Shown here: positions 26,417-34,959 of the stretch, piece by piece
Position numbering within the stretch: position 1 is the first letter of the stretch
How the letters are laid out: each line of letters starts with the position of its first letter
From: Caldilineaceae bacterium
Lineage (GTDB): Bacteria; Chloroflexota; Anaerolineae; Caldilineales; Caldilineaceae
Direction: 5' to 3'
Assembly (NCBI GenBank): GCA_023384455.1
Contig: JAHDWH010000025.1
Span: 1-42,627, forward strand
Length of the DNA: 42,627 nucleotides
Made by a program: the position numbers and the translations under genes
Notes under the pieces: model-generated
The model's input: only the letters and a program-made list of their open reading frames with translations
What the model was told of the DNA's origin: nothing
Databases searched by the model: none

Positions 26417-27027
26417 GTTCCGCATCGAAGAAATCCAAACGAAACTCTACACAAAGCGACAGACCCCCTCGCCCGGCGAAAACCAGCCGTCGCCTGCCCC
26501 AAGCTACACAGGATGATGTCTCGGAATCCATGCGGCATCTGGCGGAACGGATGGAGAAACGGTCTCCTCGTATCAAAGTGGTGATGGATGTCCCAGGCGA
26601 GGAAAAAATGTCCGCTGTCTTGGGCCATTTCATCAAACCATATGCTCACTTGGCAGAAACAGGAGAAGCTTACGAAAGACTGGTTGCGCTGGCTGCCATA
26701 GCCTGGAATGCAGCCCTATTGAACCCGGAGCAGCGAGAAGAATTTCTAGGCAAAGCGGAAAGGAACTTACCCGAAAGCGCACGCCCAGAATTTTACGATC
26801 TCGTTGCTGACCTGATGGAGCGCAAAAAACGCTATTTTGCCAACAATCGGCGAATGATTTTGGATTGCAGGATCACCGAAACGCCATATACATTTCACTT
26901 GGCCGTTATCTCCACCCTGACACCGGAAGGCAAACAAGAAGCCGCGGACCTGCTTGCCAGGATACCAGCCATCAAACGCAAGAAGCCGTCGATCTTGGCC
27001 CGCATTCTGGCCTTTTTCCGTCGTTGA
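26413..27027 (+). CDS. Uncharacterised protein coupled to RecQ
   Basis: A 204-residue protein of unknown function. GTG 26413 overlaps the RecQ stop (GTGA) and AGGAG lies ten bases upstream, so coupling to the helicase is likely; ATG 26531 is an alternative. The N-terminal 35 residues are basic and Ser/Pro/Arg-rich (K-K-S-K-R-N-S). The middle (55-175) looks helical, and the C-terminus is again basic (K-R-K-K-P ... F-F-R-R). No catalytic motif, signal peptide or membrane span is seen. Codon use is less GC-rich than in RecQ. A role with the helicase is suggested only by the overlap. Confidence 0.68.
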   Translation: MSSASKKSKRNSTQSDRPPRPAKTSRRLPQATQDDVSESMRHLAERMEKRSPRIKVVMDVPGEEKMSAVLGHFIKPYAHLAETGEAYERLVALAAIAWNAALLNPEQREEFLGKAERNLPESARPEFYDLVADLMERKKRYFANNRRMILDCRITETPYTFHLAVISTLTPEGKQEAADLLARIPAIKRKKPSILARILAFFRR

Positions 27028-27362
27028 GTCTAGCCGTAGCCGTAGGTTAGGTTCTCGCTGCCGGAGATCAGCGAATGCGAACCGACGCCTGCGGCGAGAA
27101 CCCAACATCAACCCGGCCAGTGTTGGGTGAATGCCTGGGTTGTTGGTCAGGTGGGTTCTGTTGTGTGGGCGGCATTCACCCAACCTACGCTTGTTCATGT
27201 CAGCCGAGTATTAGGTCGGATGTCGGCAAAAAGTCGTTATCCGACGAAAGGTTTGTCGTACAGTAATAGCATCTGTCGAAACTTCCCGAAACCAATTCCG
27301 TAGTATACTGTGTGTGACCGACAGCACTGTTTTTCGTTTCAACCCAGGAGGAAACAAACCCT
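27028..27362. repeat. Intergenic repeat region upstream of pspA
   Basis: No gene. It contains two fragments of a dispersed palindrome family: GTTCTCGC...GCGAGAAC halves (about 27051-27106) and GTTGGGTGAATGCC (27122-27135) with its complement (27169-27182). The last 180 bp are AT-richer and should hold the pspA promoter; TATACT at 27304-27309 is a possible -10 box without a convincing -35. Confidence 0.5.
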
Positions 27363-28043
27363 ATGGCAAGTCTACTTGAAAAAGTATCCACTCTGATTTC
27401 CGCCAACCTGCACGCGCTGATGGACCAGGCCCTGCAGAGCAACAGCCCGGCGGTCATCGACCAGTACATCCGCCAGGTGGAAAACAATCTGGCTGATCTG
27501 GAAGACGCCGCGGCCACTGTGGGCGGTGAAGTGCGCACACTGAAGCGCAAAGTCCACGAGTTCGAGCAGAAGGCCGACGAGACGGATCAGGCCATCGACG
27601 CCTTTCTGATGGAGGGCAACAACGCCTACGCCTCCGCAGCCCAGGCCAAACTCAACAGCACCCAGCGGCTGGTCGATACTTATAAGGAACAGGCCGTCCG
27701 CCAGGAGAAAGAGTACCAGAATCTGCTCAGTGCCAAAGTCAAGCTGGAAGCCCGCCTGCAAACGATGAAGCAGGAACGGGAGGAGCTGATGGCCCTGCTC
27801 GAACTGGCCAAGAGCAAAGAATTGACTGTCAAGACGATGAAGAGCCTGGACAACCTGATGGGCACAGGCGACAGCGACATCAGCCGCATCGCCGAGAGCA
27901 TCCACAAACGGCTCGACACAGCCAGCGTCGCCAGCGAAATGCGGGCCGCCCGTCTGGACGAGGAGATGGACCGGGTGCTGGAAAGCAGCGTCATTGACGG
28001 CGCTCTGGCCGAACGGCGCAAGAAGTTGGGACTGACGGAGTAG
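27363..28043 (+). CDS. pspA: PspA/IM30 family membrane-protection protein
   Basis: A 226-residue, almost wholly alpha-helical coiled-coil protein of the PspA/Vipp1 (ESCRT-III-like) family, which assembles on the inner face of the membrane under envelope stress. Family signatures include the N-terminal amphipathic helix (M-A-S-L-L-E-K-V-S-T-L-I-S-A-N-L), A-L-M-D-Q-A and Q-Y-I-R-Q-V-E-N-N-L-A-D-L. Length is standard. ATG 27363 follows CAGGAGGAAACAAACCCT. It heads a plus-strand run with solute-binding and VWA proteins; no pspF, pspB or pspC homologue is present. Confidence 0.9.
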   Translation: MASLLEKVSTLISANLHALMDQALQSNSPAVIDQYIRQVENNLADLEDAAATVGGEVRTLKRKVHEFEQKADETDQAIDAFLMEGNNAYASAAQAKLNSTQRLVDTYKEQAVRQEKEYQNLLSAKVKLEARLQTMKQEREELMALLELAKSKELTVKTMKSLDNLMGTGDSDISRIAESIHKRLDTASVASEMRAARLDEEMDRVLESSVIDGALAERRKKLGLTE

Positions 28044-28064
28044 TGAGTGGCAGGGGTTAGTGAG

Positions 28065-28188
28065 CGCTGATTGAGTAGCCGAGTCTTCCAGGCGTATCGA
28101 AATCAAGCGAACGGGTTCAGACGCATAAACTGGTCAACCCGCTTGGTTTCGATACGGCGGGAAACAACACCCGCCTACTCAACCAGCG
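28065..28188. repeat. Nested palindromic repeat between pspA and the next gene
   Basis: Outer arms CGCTGATTGAGTAG (28065-28078) and CTACTCAACCAGCG (28175-28188) enclose TATCGAAATCAAGCG and CGCTTGGTTTCGATA arms, with a GGCGGG...CCCGCC stem inside. It is a compound palindrome of the GGTTTCGATACG/CTACTCAACC type seen dispersed in many genomes. It may reduce readthrough from pspA. Confidence 0.7.
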
Positions 28189-28248
28189 CCAGTCCTGTAG
28201 CAAATAATTCGTAACACTCGCAGCAGACGGAAACCACGACAATTGTCT

Positions 28249-28602
28249 ATGCAGAACCCAGAACAGCCCGCTTCCCCCTGGAAGAGCCGCATTTTTGTGA
28301 TTGTCTTTGTGGCGATCCTGGCCCTGATCATCTACGGTTTCATTTGGATTGTGCAGAGCGCCAACGAAACCCTGCCCCAAACCAATGAAATTATTACCCT
28401 GGAAGACGCGGCTGCCCGCATCGACGGCGGCGGCGTGGAGCGGATTCTGATTCAGGAAGAGCGGGATGTCTTTCTCTATCTGCCCGGCCAGCCCCGCCCG
28501 CTCTACAGCCAACTGGCCCTGGGCGAAACTTTCACGACAACGATGCAGGCACTGGGCGTCTCGCCCGCTTCTTTCCCGCCGCTGACAGTGGAGAGCGATT
28601 GA
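28249..28602 (+). CDS. Small membrane protein with FtsH-ectodomain-like region
   Basis: A 117-residue protein: a short cytoplasmic start, one transmembrane helix (about 14-37, I-F-V-I-V-F-V-A-I-L) and an outer domain. The segment I-I-T-L-E-D-A-A-A-R-I-D-G-G-G-V-E-R-I followed by I-Q-E and strands resembles the FtsH extracellular domain, which normally precedes the AAA ATPase; no ATPase is attached here. The ATG at 28249 is preferred to TTG 28243. Its TGA overlaps the ATG of the HicB-like gene, indicating coupling. Function unknown; it could be an FtsH-interacting or decoy protein. Confidence 0.65.
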   Translation: MQNPEQPASPWKSRIFVIVFVAILALIIYGFIWIVQSANETLPQTNEIITLEDAAARIDGGGVERILIQEERDVFLYLPGQPRPLYSQLALGETFTTTMQALGVSPASFPPLTVESD

Positions 28603-28919
28603 TGGCCCGTACGCCTGCACCTTTGCAAGCTCTGGGATATCGCATTCAGCTTCAGTCTGAAGTAGAGCCAGAAGGCGGATATACCGTCACCGTACCGTCG
28701 TTGCCTGGGTGTGTCACGTTTGGCGCTACCCCCGAAGAAGCCGTTGCAATGGCAAAAGAGGCTGTCGCTCTCTATCTGGAGAGCCTGGAAGCCCACAACC
28801 AACCGATTCCGGCCAAAGATGGCATTTCAGAACATTACTTAAGAGCGCAGGAGGCCCTTTCCTCTGTGAAAGGCAACCTGTCGGACCTCATTCTGGAAAT
28901 GCGCGAAGACCGGATTTGA
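28602..28919 (+). CDS. HicB-like protein without adjacent HicA
   Basis: A 105-residue protein with the HicB/UPF0150 fold: Y-R-I-Q-L ... G-G-Y-T-V-T-V-P-S-L-P-G-C-V-T-F-G-A-T-P-E-E-A, then an amphipathic helix. HicB proteins normally neutralise a HicA mRNA interferase encoded next to them. No HicA-like ORF lies on either side and the C-terminus shows no clear DNA-binding domain, so this is a solitary HicB-like protein. The start overlaps the preceding stop (TGATG). Confidence 0.78.
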   Translation: MARTPAPLQALGYRIQLQSEVEPEGGYTVTVPSLPGCVTFGATPEEAVAMAKEAVALYLESLEAHNQPIPAKDGISEHYLRAQEALSSVKGNLSDLILEMREDRI

Positions 28920-28950
28920 ACGACACTCCATTGGAAAGTTAGACTTCCCG

Positions 28951-30207
28951 ATGAACCGAACCCGTCTTATCTTTATCTCAATTATCGCCGTCGCCCTGCT
29001 GATCGTCGCCGGGTCGTTGATCTGGCGGGCGGCCACAGGCACGCCCGTCGATTCCGGGCTGACCGTCGAGCGCCCGGAGACTGTCACCGTGCGGGTGATC
29101 GTCGCTCTGCCTGTGGAGCCGTGGGTGCGGGAGGCCGCCGAGCGTTTCAACGGGGCCAACAAACAGGTGGAGGGCAGCCAAGTCCAGGTCGAAGTGATCG
29201 CAATGGACGGGCTGACCGCGCTGGGCCGCTGGGACCGCAACGATTTCAACGCGCTGCCCGCAGGCACAACGCCCGACCAGATCAGCGAAGCCGAGCGGGC
29301 CGGGCTGGCCAACTTCCCCACGGCCTGGATTCCCGACAGCCGCTATCTGGTCGAGCTTGCCAACGCTTCCTACAAAGAGCGGCTGGGGCGGGATGTCTTT
29401 CTGACCGACGGTCAATACCGGGCCCGGCCCATCGCCATCAGCCTCTTTACCTGGGGCATCTACGCCAGCCGGGCTGATGTGCTGCAAAAATCTTTGGGCG
29501 AGGTGAGTTGGGAGACGATCCACCAGGCGGCGACAACGGCGGGGGGCTGGCCCGAACTGGGCGGCGACCCGGCCTGGGGCTTCTTCAAGCTGGCCGTGCC
29601 CGACCCCAGCAAAAATGTGGGCGGGCTGGCCGCGATGATTGCCGCCGCGGGCGAATATTACGGACGCACGGACATCAGTGTGGAGGATGTGACCAACCCG
29701 GACTTCCAAAAATGGCTGGGCGAACTGATGGGCGCGGTGACGAATATCAGCGGCGGCAGCGCCTACACCGCCGAGGATTTCGCCCTCTTTGGCTACAGCG
29801 TGGGCGACGGCGGCCAGTTGCTGGAGAGCGATCTGCTGCAAAATATGCAGGGCGTCCTCACCCGCTGGGAAGACCCCCTGGTCATCCGCTACCCCCAGTT
29901 TGTCACCTGGTTTGACTTTCCCTTTACTGTATGGGTGGGGCCAGAGACCAGCGCGCTGGAGAAGAACGCGGCCCTGGAATTCCAGCGCTATCTGCTCGGC
30001 GAGGGCGAACAGGCCGCGGCCCTGGCATCGGGTCTGCGCCCGGCCAACCCGGACGTGGCTGTGACTGCCAGCGATGACAGCCTCTTTGTCAAGTGGGCGG
30101 ATCAGGGCGTGCAGCAGGTGGTGCCCCGCACGACGGCTATGCGCAGCCCGGATCGGGATGTGCTGCTGGCTTTGCTGCGCTGGTACGAACTCAATGTGAC
30201 GAAATAG
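28951..30207 (+). CDS. Extracytoplasmic solute-binding protein, membrane-anchored
   Basis: A 418-residue protein with an uncleaved-looking N-terminal hydrophobic segment (about 6-27, no lipobox) and a type-II periplasmic-binding-like body. The pattern includes V-R-V-I-V-A-L-P-V-E-P-W-V-R-E-A-A-E-R-F-N, then R-A-R-P-I-A-I-S-L-F-T-W-G-I-Y-A-S and W-E-T-I-H-Q-A, as in family-1-like ABC binding proteins. No permease or ATPase gene is nearby. It is followed after 13 bp by a protein with a similar domain fused to VWA, so the pair may sense or scaffold rather than import. Ligand unknown. Confidence 0.75.
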   Translation: MNRTRLIFISIIAVALLIVAGSLIWRAATGTPVDSGLTVERPETVTVRVIVALPVEPWVREAAERFNGANKQVEGSQVQVEVIAMDGLTALGRWDRNDFNALPAGTTPDQISEAERAGLANFPTAWIPDSRYLVELANASYKERLGRDVFLTDGQYRARPIAISLFTWGIYASRADVLQKSLGEVSWETIHQAATTAGGWPELGGDPAWGFFKLAVPDPSKNVGGLAAMIAAAGEYYGRTDISVEDVTNPDFQKWLGELMGAVTNISGGSAYTAEDFALFGYSVGDGGQLLESDLLQNMQGVLTRWEDPLVIRYPQFVTWFDFPFTVWVGPETSALEKNAALEFQRYLLGEGEQAAALASGLRPANPDVAVTASDDSLFVKWADQGVQQVVPRTTAMRSPDRDVLLALLRWYELNVTK

Positions 30208-30220
30208 GGGAGGAAGCCAG

Positions 30221-31996
30221 ATGAGCCGATCTTCCCAGAACAGACATAACAAAAAGGGCGGACAGAAGCCGGGCCAGCGCCGTTCCTGGCTGATTATTGG
30301 GCTGGTCTTTGCCCTGCTCTTTGCGGGCTGTGCGGTGACTTCCGTGCTGGTCGGGCGGCAGGTGTTGGATGCGGTCTTCCAGACGCAGCCGGTGACGCAA
30401 AACGCGGCTGCCAACACTTGGGCGGCAGACAGCGCGCAGTTGACCGTCGCGGTCTCGCCGGTGATGGCCCCGACGCTGGCCCAGCGGGTGGAAGCCTTCA
30501 ACCGCCTCTCGCAAAAGACGCCCGACGGACAGACAATGCAGGTGGCGCTGACCGAAATTGCGCCGGAAAAGATGGTGGTGCAAAGTCTCAGTCAGCCACC
30601 CTTCCAGGCTGTCGTGCCAGACAGCGCGCTCTGGCTGAATCAGATCGACCAGCGCTGGGCGGTGGATCACCCGGCAGAGAGCGGCGGCATCACGCCCCGG
30701 CGGGTGGGTGACCCGACCCGTTTCGCCATCAGCCCGATTGTGCTGGCGGCCTGGGAGGATGTGGCCCGCAGCCTGGGCTGGCCCGACACCCCTGTGGGCT
30801 GGGCCGAGATTCAACGCAAGGCCATCAGCGACCCCAACTTCAAATGGAACCACCCCAACACCCAGCACGCCACGGGTCTGCTGGCAACCCTGGCCGAATT
30901 CTACGCCGGGGCCGGATTGACTCGGGGGTTGACCGCCGAGATCGCCAACCAGCAGTCTGTGCTGGACTACGTGCGGGATGTGGAGGCGACCGTGCGCTTC
31001 TACGGCGAGGGCGAGGATGTGATCGTCCAGCGGCTGGAGCAGGAGGGGCGGGGCTTTCTCGACGCCTTCGTGACCCAGGAGCAAACGGTTATCCGCTGGA
31101 ACGCCACTCACAGCGCGAACGAGCGGCTGATTGCGCTCTACCCCAAAGAGGGAACCCTGTGGACGGATCATCCCCTGGCGTTGCTGGAACTGAGCGGGCC
31201 GGACGAAACGGCTGTCACCGACAACCAGCGGCGCACCTTTGGGGCCTTTGCCGATTTTCTGCTGAACAGTGAAAGTCAGCAAGCCTTTTTGGCCGCGGGC
31301 TATCGCCCGGCAGATGTGGGCATCGACCTGACTGCGGCGGGCAGCCCATTTGCCGGGACCGATGCAGTTGACCCCAGCCAGCCCAAGACGACCCTGCAAA
31401 TTCCCTCGGCCGCGGTGGTGGAGGTGGTGCAGAACGTCTGGTATTACACCAAACGGCCCACAAATGTCTATCTGGTGGTGGATACCAGCGGGTCCATGGC
31501 GGGGGAAAAGATGGATCGCACCCGCACGGCCCTGCAATCCTTCGTCTCCCAGATTCAGGGCGATCGGGACAGAGTGGGGATTGTGGAGTTCGGTTCCGGG
31601 GTCAAGCGCTTCGAGCCGCTGCGCTCTCTGAACGACGGCGGGCGCAATCAGATGCTGGACATTATCGCCGGGATGGAGGCCGACGGCTACACCGCCCTGC
31701 TCGATGCGGTCTGGCAGGCCCAGGACGATTTGCAGACGGTGGCCGACAGCAACGCCATCAACGCCATTGTGGTGATGACCGACGGCCAGGAGAACGACAG
31801 TTATCGGAATATGAACGATCTGCGCCAGATTTTCGACAACAGTCGCACACCGGTTGTGGTTTTCACCATCGCCTTTGGCAGCGACGCCGACGACGCCCTG
31901 CTGCAAGAGCTGGCTCGCATCGGCGGCGGCCAGTTCCGCCGGGCGGATGAGACGGATATTGAGGAGTTGTACCGGATTCTTTCGACGTACTTTTAG
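30221..31996 (+). CDS. Solute-binding-like and VWA-domain fusion protein
   Basis: A 591-residue membrane-anchored protein. One transmembrane helix (about 22-45) is followed by a solute-binding-like domain (about 65-385) and a von Willebrand A domain (about 412-585). The VWA metal site is intact: V-V-D-T-S-G-S-M (about 418-425) and M-T-D-G-Q-E-N-D near 516-523. ATG 30221 follows GGGGAGGAAG. VWA domains bind partner proteins through a divalent cation. Together with PspA upstream and a membrane coiled-coil protein downstream it resembles a bacterial envelope-stress or surface-complex module, but the exact role is unknown. Confidence 0.82.
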   Translation: MSRSSQNRHNKKGGQKPGQRRSWLIIGLVFALLFAGCAVTSVLVGRQVLDAVFQTQPVTQNAAANTWAADSAQLTVAVSPVMAPTLAQRVEAFNRLSQKTPDGQTMQVALTEIAPEKMVVQSLSQPPFQAVVPDSALWLNQIDQRWAVDHPAESGGITPRRVGDPTRFAISPIVLAAWEDVARSLGWPDTPVGWAEIQRKAISDPNFKWNHPNTQHATGLLATLAEFYAGAGLTRGLTAEIANQQSVLDYVRDVEATVRFYGEGEDVIVQRLEQEGRGFLDAFVTQEQTVIRWNATHSANERLIALYPKEGTLWTDHPLALLELSGPDETAVTDNQRRTFGAFADFLLNSESQQAFLAAGYRPADVGIDLTAAGSPFAGTDAVDPSQPKTTLQIPSAAVVEVVQNVWYYTKRPTNVYLVVDTSGSMAGEKMDRTRTALQSFVSQIQGDRDRVGIVEFGSGVKRFEPLRSLNDGGRNQMLDIIAGMEADGYTALLDAVWQAQDDLQTVADSNAINAIVVMTDGQENDSYRNMNDLRQIFDNSRTPVVVFTIAFGSDADDALLQELARIGGGQFRRADETDIEELYRILSTYF

Positions 31997-32003
31997 GAGG
32001 GGT

Positions 32004-32060
32004 GATGGTGGGATGACGGGATGATGTGGTCGTAAGGCATCATCCCATCATCCCACCATC
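32004..32060. repeat. GGGATGATG-type palindrome, copy 4
   Basis: Arms of 23 bases (32004-32026 and 32038-32060), one mismatch, around an 11-base loop. It begins eight bases after the VWA gene stop and ends nine bases before the next start codon, so the ribosome site of the downstream gene is squeezed against the stem. Confidence 0.75.
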
Positions 32061-32069
32061 CCGCAGGGA

Positions 32070-32897
32070 ATGACGACATCCAAACGCTCTGATCTGCAAA
32101 AAGAAGCCCAATCCTTGCTGTTTCAATACGCGCTCTTCCGTTGGGAGAACGCGGTGATCATCGGCGGCGCAATGGTATTGACATTTCTCTACCGGCGGCC
32201 TCTACCTGGCTGGCCGGCCTGGGGCTGGCTGCTTCTGGGTGTAATCGGCGTGGGTGTTATCGTCTATTCCAGCCTGACCGACGGGGACGCCAACGCCAAG
32301 ATTCTGGTCGATCTGATGCAGCAGGAGTTCAACGCCAAAGCGGTCCAGGACGAGAAGCTGCGCCAGGACGTGGAAAAGGGGATGGAGTATCAGCGGCGCA
32401 TCGAGCAGCTAATCCAGAGCCAGCGGCCCGGCATTCTGCGCGACCGGCTGGAAGATACGGCGGGTCAGTTGACCGATTGGGTGGCGAATATCTTTGCTCT
32501 GGCCAAACGGCTGGACGCTTACAAACAGGACAGCCTGCTGGCCCGGGAGCGGGTCACTGTGCCCAAAGAGGTGGAGACGCTGGAAGCCCGGCTGAAACTG
32601 GAGGGCAACGAACAGATTCGCCAGCAGATGGCCGACGTACTGGCGGGCAAACGCGCCCAGTTGGAGGCATTGCAGGCCCTGCATACCCGGATGCACCAGG
32701 CCCAGTTGCAGATGGACCAGAGCCTGACCGCGCTGGCGACGGTCTACAGCCAGGTGCGGCTGGTGGACGCCCAGGACATCGCCAGCGGCCAGACCGAGCG
32801 TCTGCGCAGCGACATTCAGGATCAGGTCAACCGGCTCAACGATCTGGTGGCGAGTATCAACGATGTGTACAATTACCAGACTGAAGGGTTAGGGTAG
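32070..32897 (+). CDS. Two-helix membrane protein with coiled-coil domain
   Basis: A 275-residue protein not recognised as a named family. Two hydrophobic helices (about 28-44 and 49-67) are followed by a long, Gln/Leu/Glu-rich coiled coil (about 80-270). A Pro/Trp-rich turn (L-P-G-W-P-A-W-G-W) joins the helices. This hairpin-plus-coil layout fits a membrane-tethered scaffold. The ATG has only a weak AGGGA site and abuts the palindrome. It ends the PspA/SBP/VWA run and its stop overlaps the second 34-bp palindrome. Confidence 0.7.
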   Translation: MTTSKRSDLQKEAQSLLFQYALFRWENAVIIGGAMVLTFLYRRPLPGWPAWGWLLLGVIGVGVIVYSSLTDGDANAKILVDLMQQEFNAKAVQDEKLRQDVEKGMEYQRRIEQLIQSQRPGILRDRLEDTAGQLTDWVANIFALAKRLDAYKQDSLLARERVTVPKEVETLEARLKLEGNEQIRQQMADVLAGKRAQLEALQALHTRMHQAQLQMDQSLTALATVYSQVRLVDAQDIASGQTERLRSDIQDQVNRLNDLVASINDVYNYQTEGLG

Positions 32898-32929
32898 AAG
32901 TTCGACTTTTCGGAAAAAGTCGAACTTCT
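32896..32929. repeat. 34-bp palindrome, copy 2
   Basis: The exact reverse complement of 13264-13297. It overlaps the TAG of the coiled-coil gene and precedes the small gene at 32947, so it could terminate or stabilise the upstream message. Confidence 0.8.
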
Positions 32930-32946
32930 GAACCGAGGAGGCATAG

Positions 32947-33153
32947 ATGACACCGACGCAAAATCTGCGAATGGACAAGGCAGTATTTGATGTCGTCGGC
33001 TTGGACGATCCATCTGACGAGAAAGACTATTGGCAATCACGAACACCGGCTGAACGATTGATAGCATTGGAATTCATGCGACAAATAATGTATGGCTACG
33101 ATCCAACTACCGCCCGACTTCAAAGAATTCTTACAACTGCTGAATATCCATAA
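32947..33153 (+). CDS. Small protein preceding a nucleotidyltransferase remnant
   Basis: A 68-residue helical protein with M-D-K-A-V-F-D-V-V-G-L-D-D-P-S-D-E-K-D-Y-W and a C-terminal M-R-Q-I-M-Y-G-Y-D-P segment. Proteins of this appearance are found immediately before small nucleotidyltransferase genes, here the truncated one that overlaps its 3' end in another frame. ATG 32947 follows GAGGAGG. The gene looks intact although its partner is broken. Function unknown. Confidence 0.7.
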   Translation: MTPTQNLRMDKAVFDVVGLDDPSDEKDYWQSRTPAERLIALEFMRQIMYGYDPTTARLQRILTTAEYP

Positions 33154-33265
33154 AGTTAAGTATCTTCTCATCGGGGGCTATGCCGTAGGGTATTACGACT
33201 ATCCGCGATGGCTCAATGTACAACTACGGAAGCAAAAGGTTGGGGTAGCCGATAAGGAGGCGCAG
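33092..33265 (+). pseudogene. 5' fragment of a small nucleotidyltransferase gene
   Basis: From ATG 33092 the first 39 codons encode P-P-D-F-K-E-F-L-Q-L-L-N ... V-K-Y-L-L-I-G-G-Y-A-V-G-Y-Y-D-Y-P-R, the start of an AbiEii/MNT-like nucleotidyltransferase. The next expected block, the catalytic Asp pair after P-R-x-T, is missing. Instead the frame runs through unrelated codons into the next gene. A deletion has removed the catalytic part. It overlaps the preceding gene by 62 bp. Confidence 0.7.
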
Positions 33266-33611
33266 ATGACGCTCACAATTTCATTGCCTGCTGAGGTACA
33301 GGTAAAGTTAAAGAAGCGTGCCGATGCTTTCAAATGGTCTGAAGATCAGATGGCAAGCCACCTGCTTGATACGGTGCTGAATGCCTCCCTCCCTTCGCTT
33401 GACGAAATTATCGAACGCGTTCGCAATTTGCCCCCAAGTCTGGAGAATAGGTCTACGTCGAGCATTTCATTGGCGGAGGCGTTACGCAATGCGCCGGAAG
33501 ACCCCGATTTTGATTTGGCTGAGTGGACAGCCCAATGGCAAGCAGTCGAAGCAGAGATGAGGGCGATAGAACGGGCAGATGCAATCGCTGATGAGTGCAG
33601 GCGAATTCTAG

Positions 33612-34775
<1,164 letters not shown>

Positions 34776-34776
34776 A

Positions 34777-34863
34777 ACAGGACTTACGCACTTTCTCCTG
34801 GGAGCGCAGGCGTCTCGCCTGCTGCCGCCAGGATGGCGGCGATCCCAGGTGCGTAAGTCCTGT
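34777..34863. repeat. Three-stem palindromic repeat
   Basis: Outer 15-bp arms ACAGGACTTACGCAC (34777-34791) and complement (34849-34863) enclose a GCAGGCG...CGCCTGC stem and a GCCGCC...GGCGGC stem, giving a cruciform. It starts just after the LivJ-like stop. The inner GGGAGCGCAGGCG sequence is of a type widely dispersed in bacteria. Confidence 0.7.
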
Positions 34864-34880
34864 AGAAGTCAAATTTTCAG

Positions 34881-34934
34881 CAGACCCCAATGCGCTGGGC
34901 GTGGTCCGTGACCCGCCTAGCGCATTGGGGTCTG
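34881..34934. terminator. Bidirectional terminator-like hairpin
   Basis: Arms of 20 bases (34881-34900 and 34915-34934) with one mismatch, between the convergent LivJ-like gene and NB-ARC gene. The loop GTGGTCCGTGACCC also appears in a related element downstream of the second NB-ARC gene (39280-39356). Confidence 0.6.
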
Positions 34935-34959
34935 TTGATACTGAAGATTCCCCCCAACG

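Noticed and set aside
30191-31906. Open frame of about 570 codons antisense to the SBP-VWA gene.
   Set aside because: Composition typical of antisense frames in GC-rich DNA; VWA metal-site motifs are on the plus strand.
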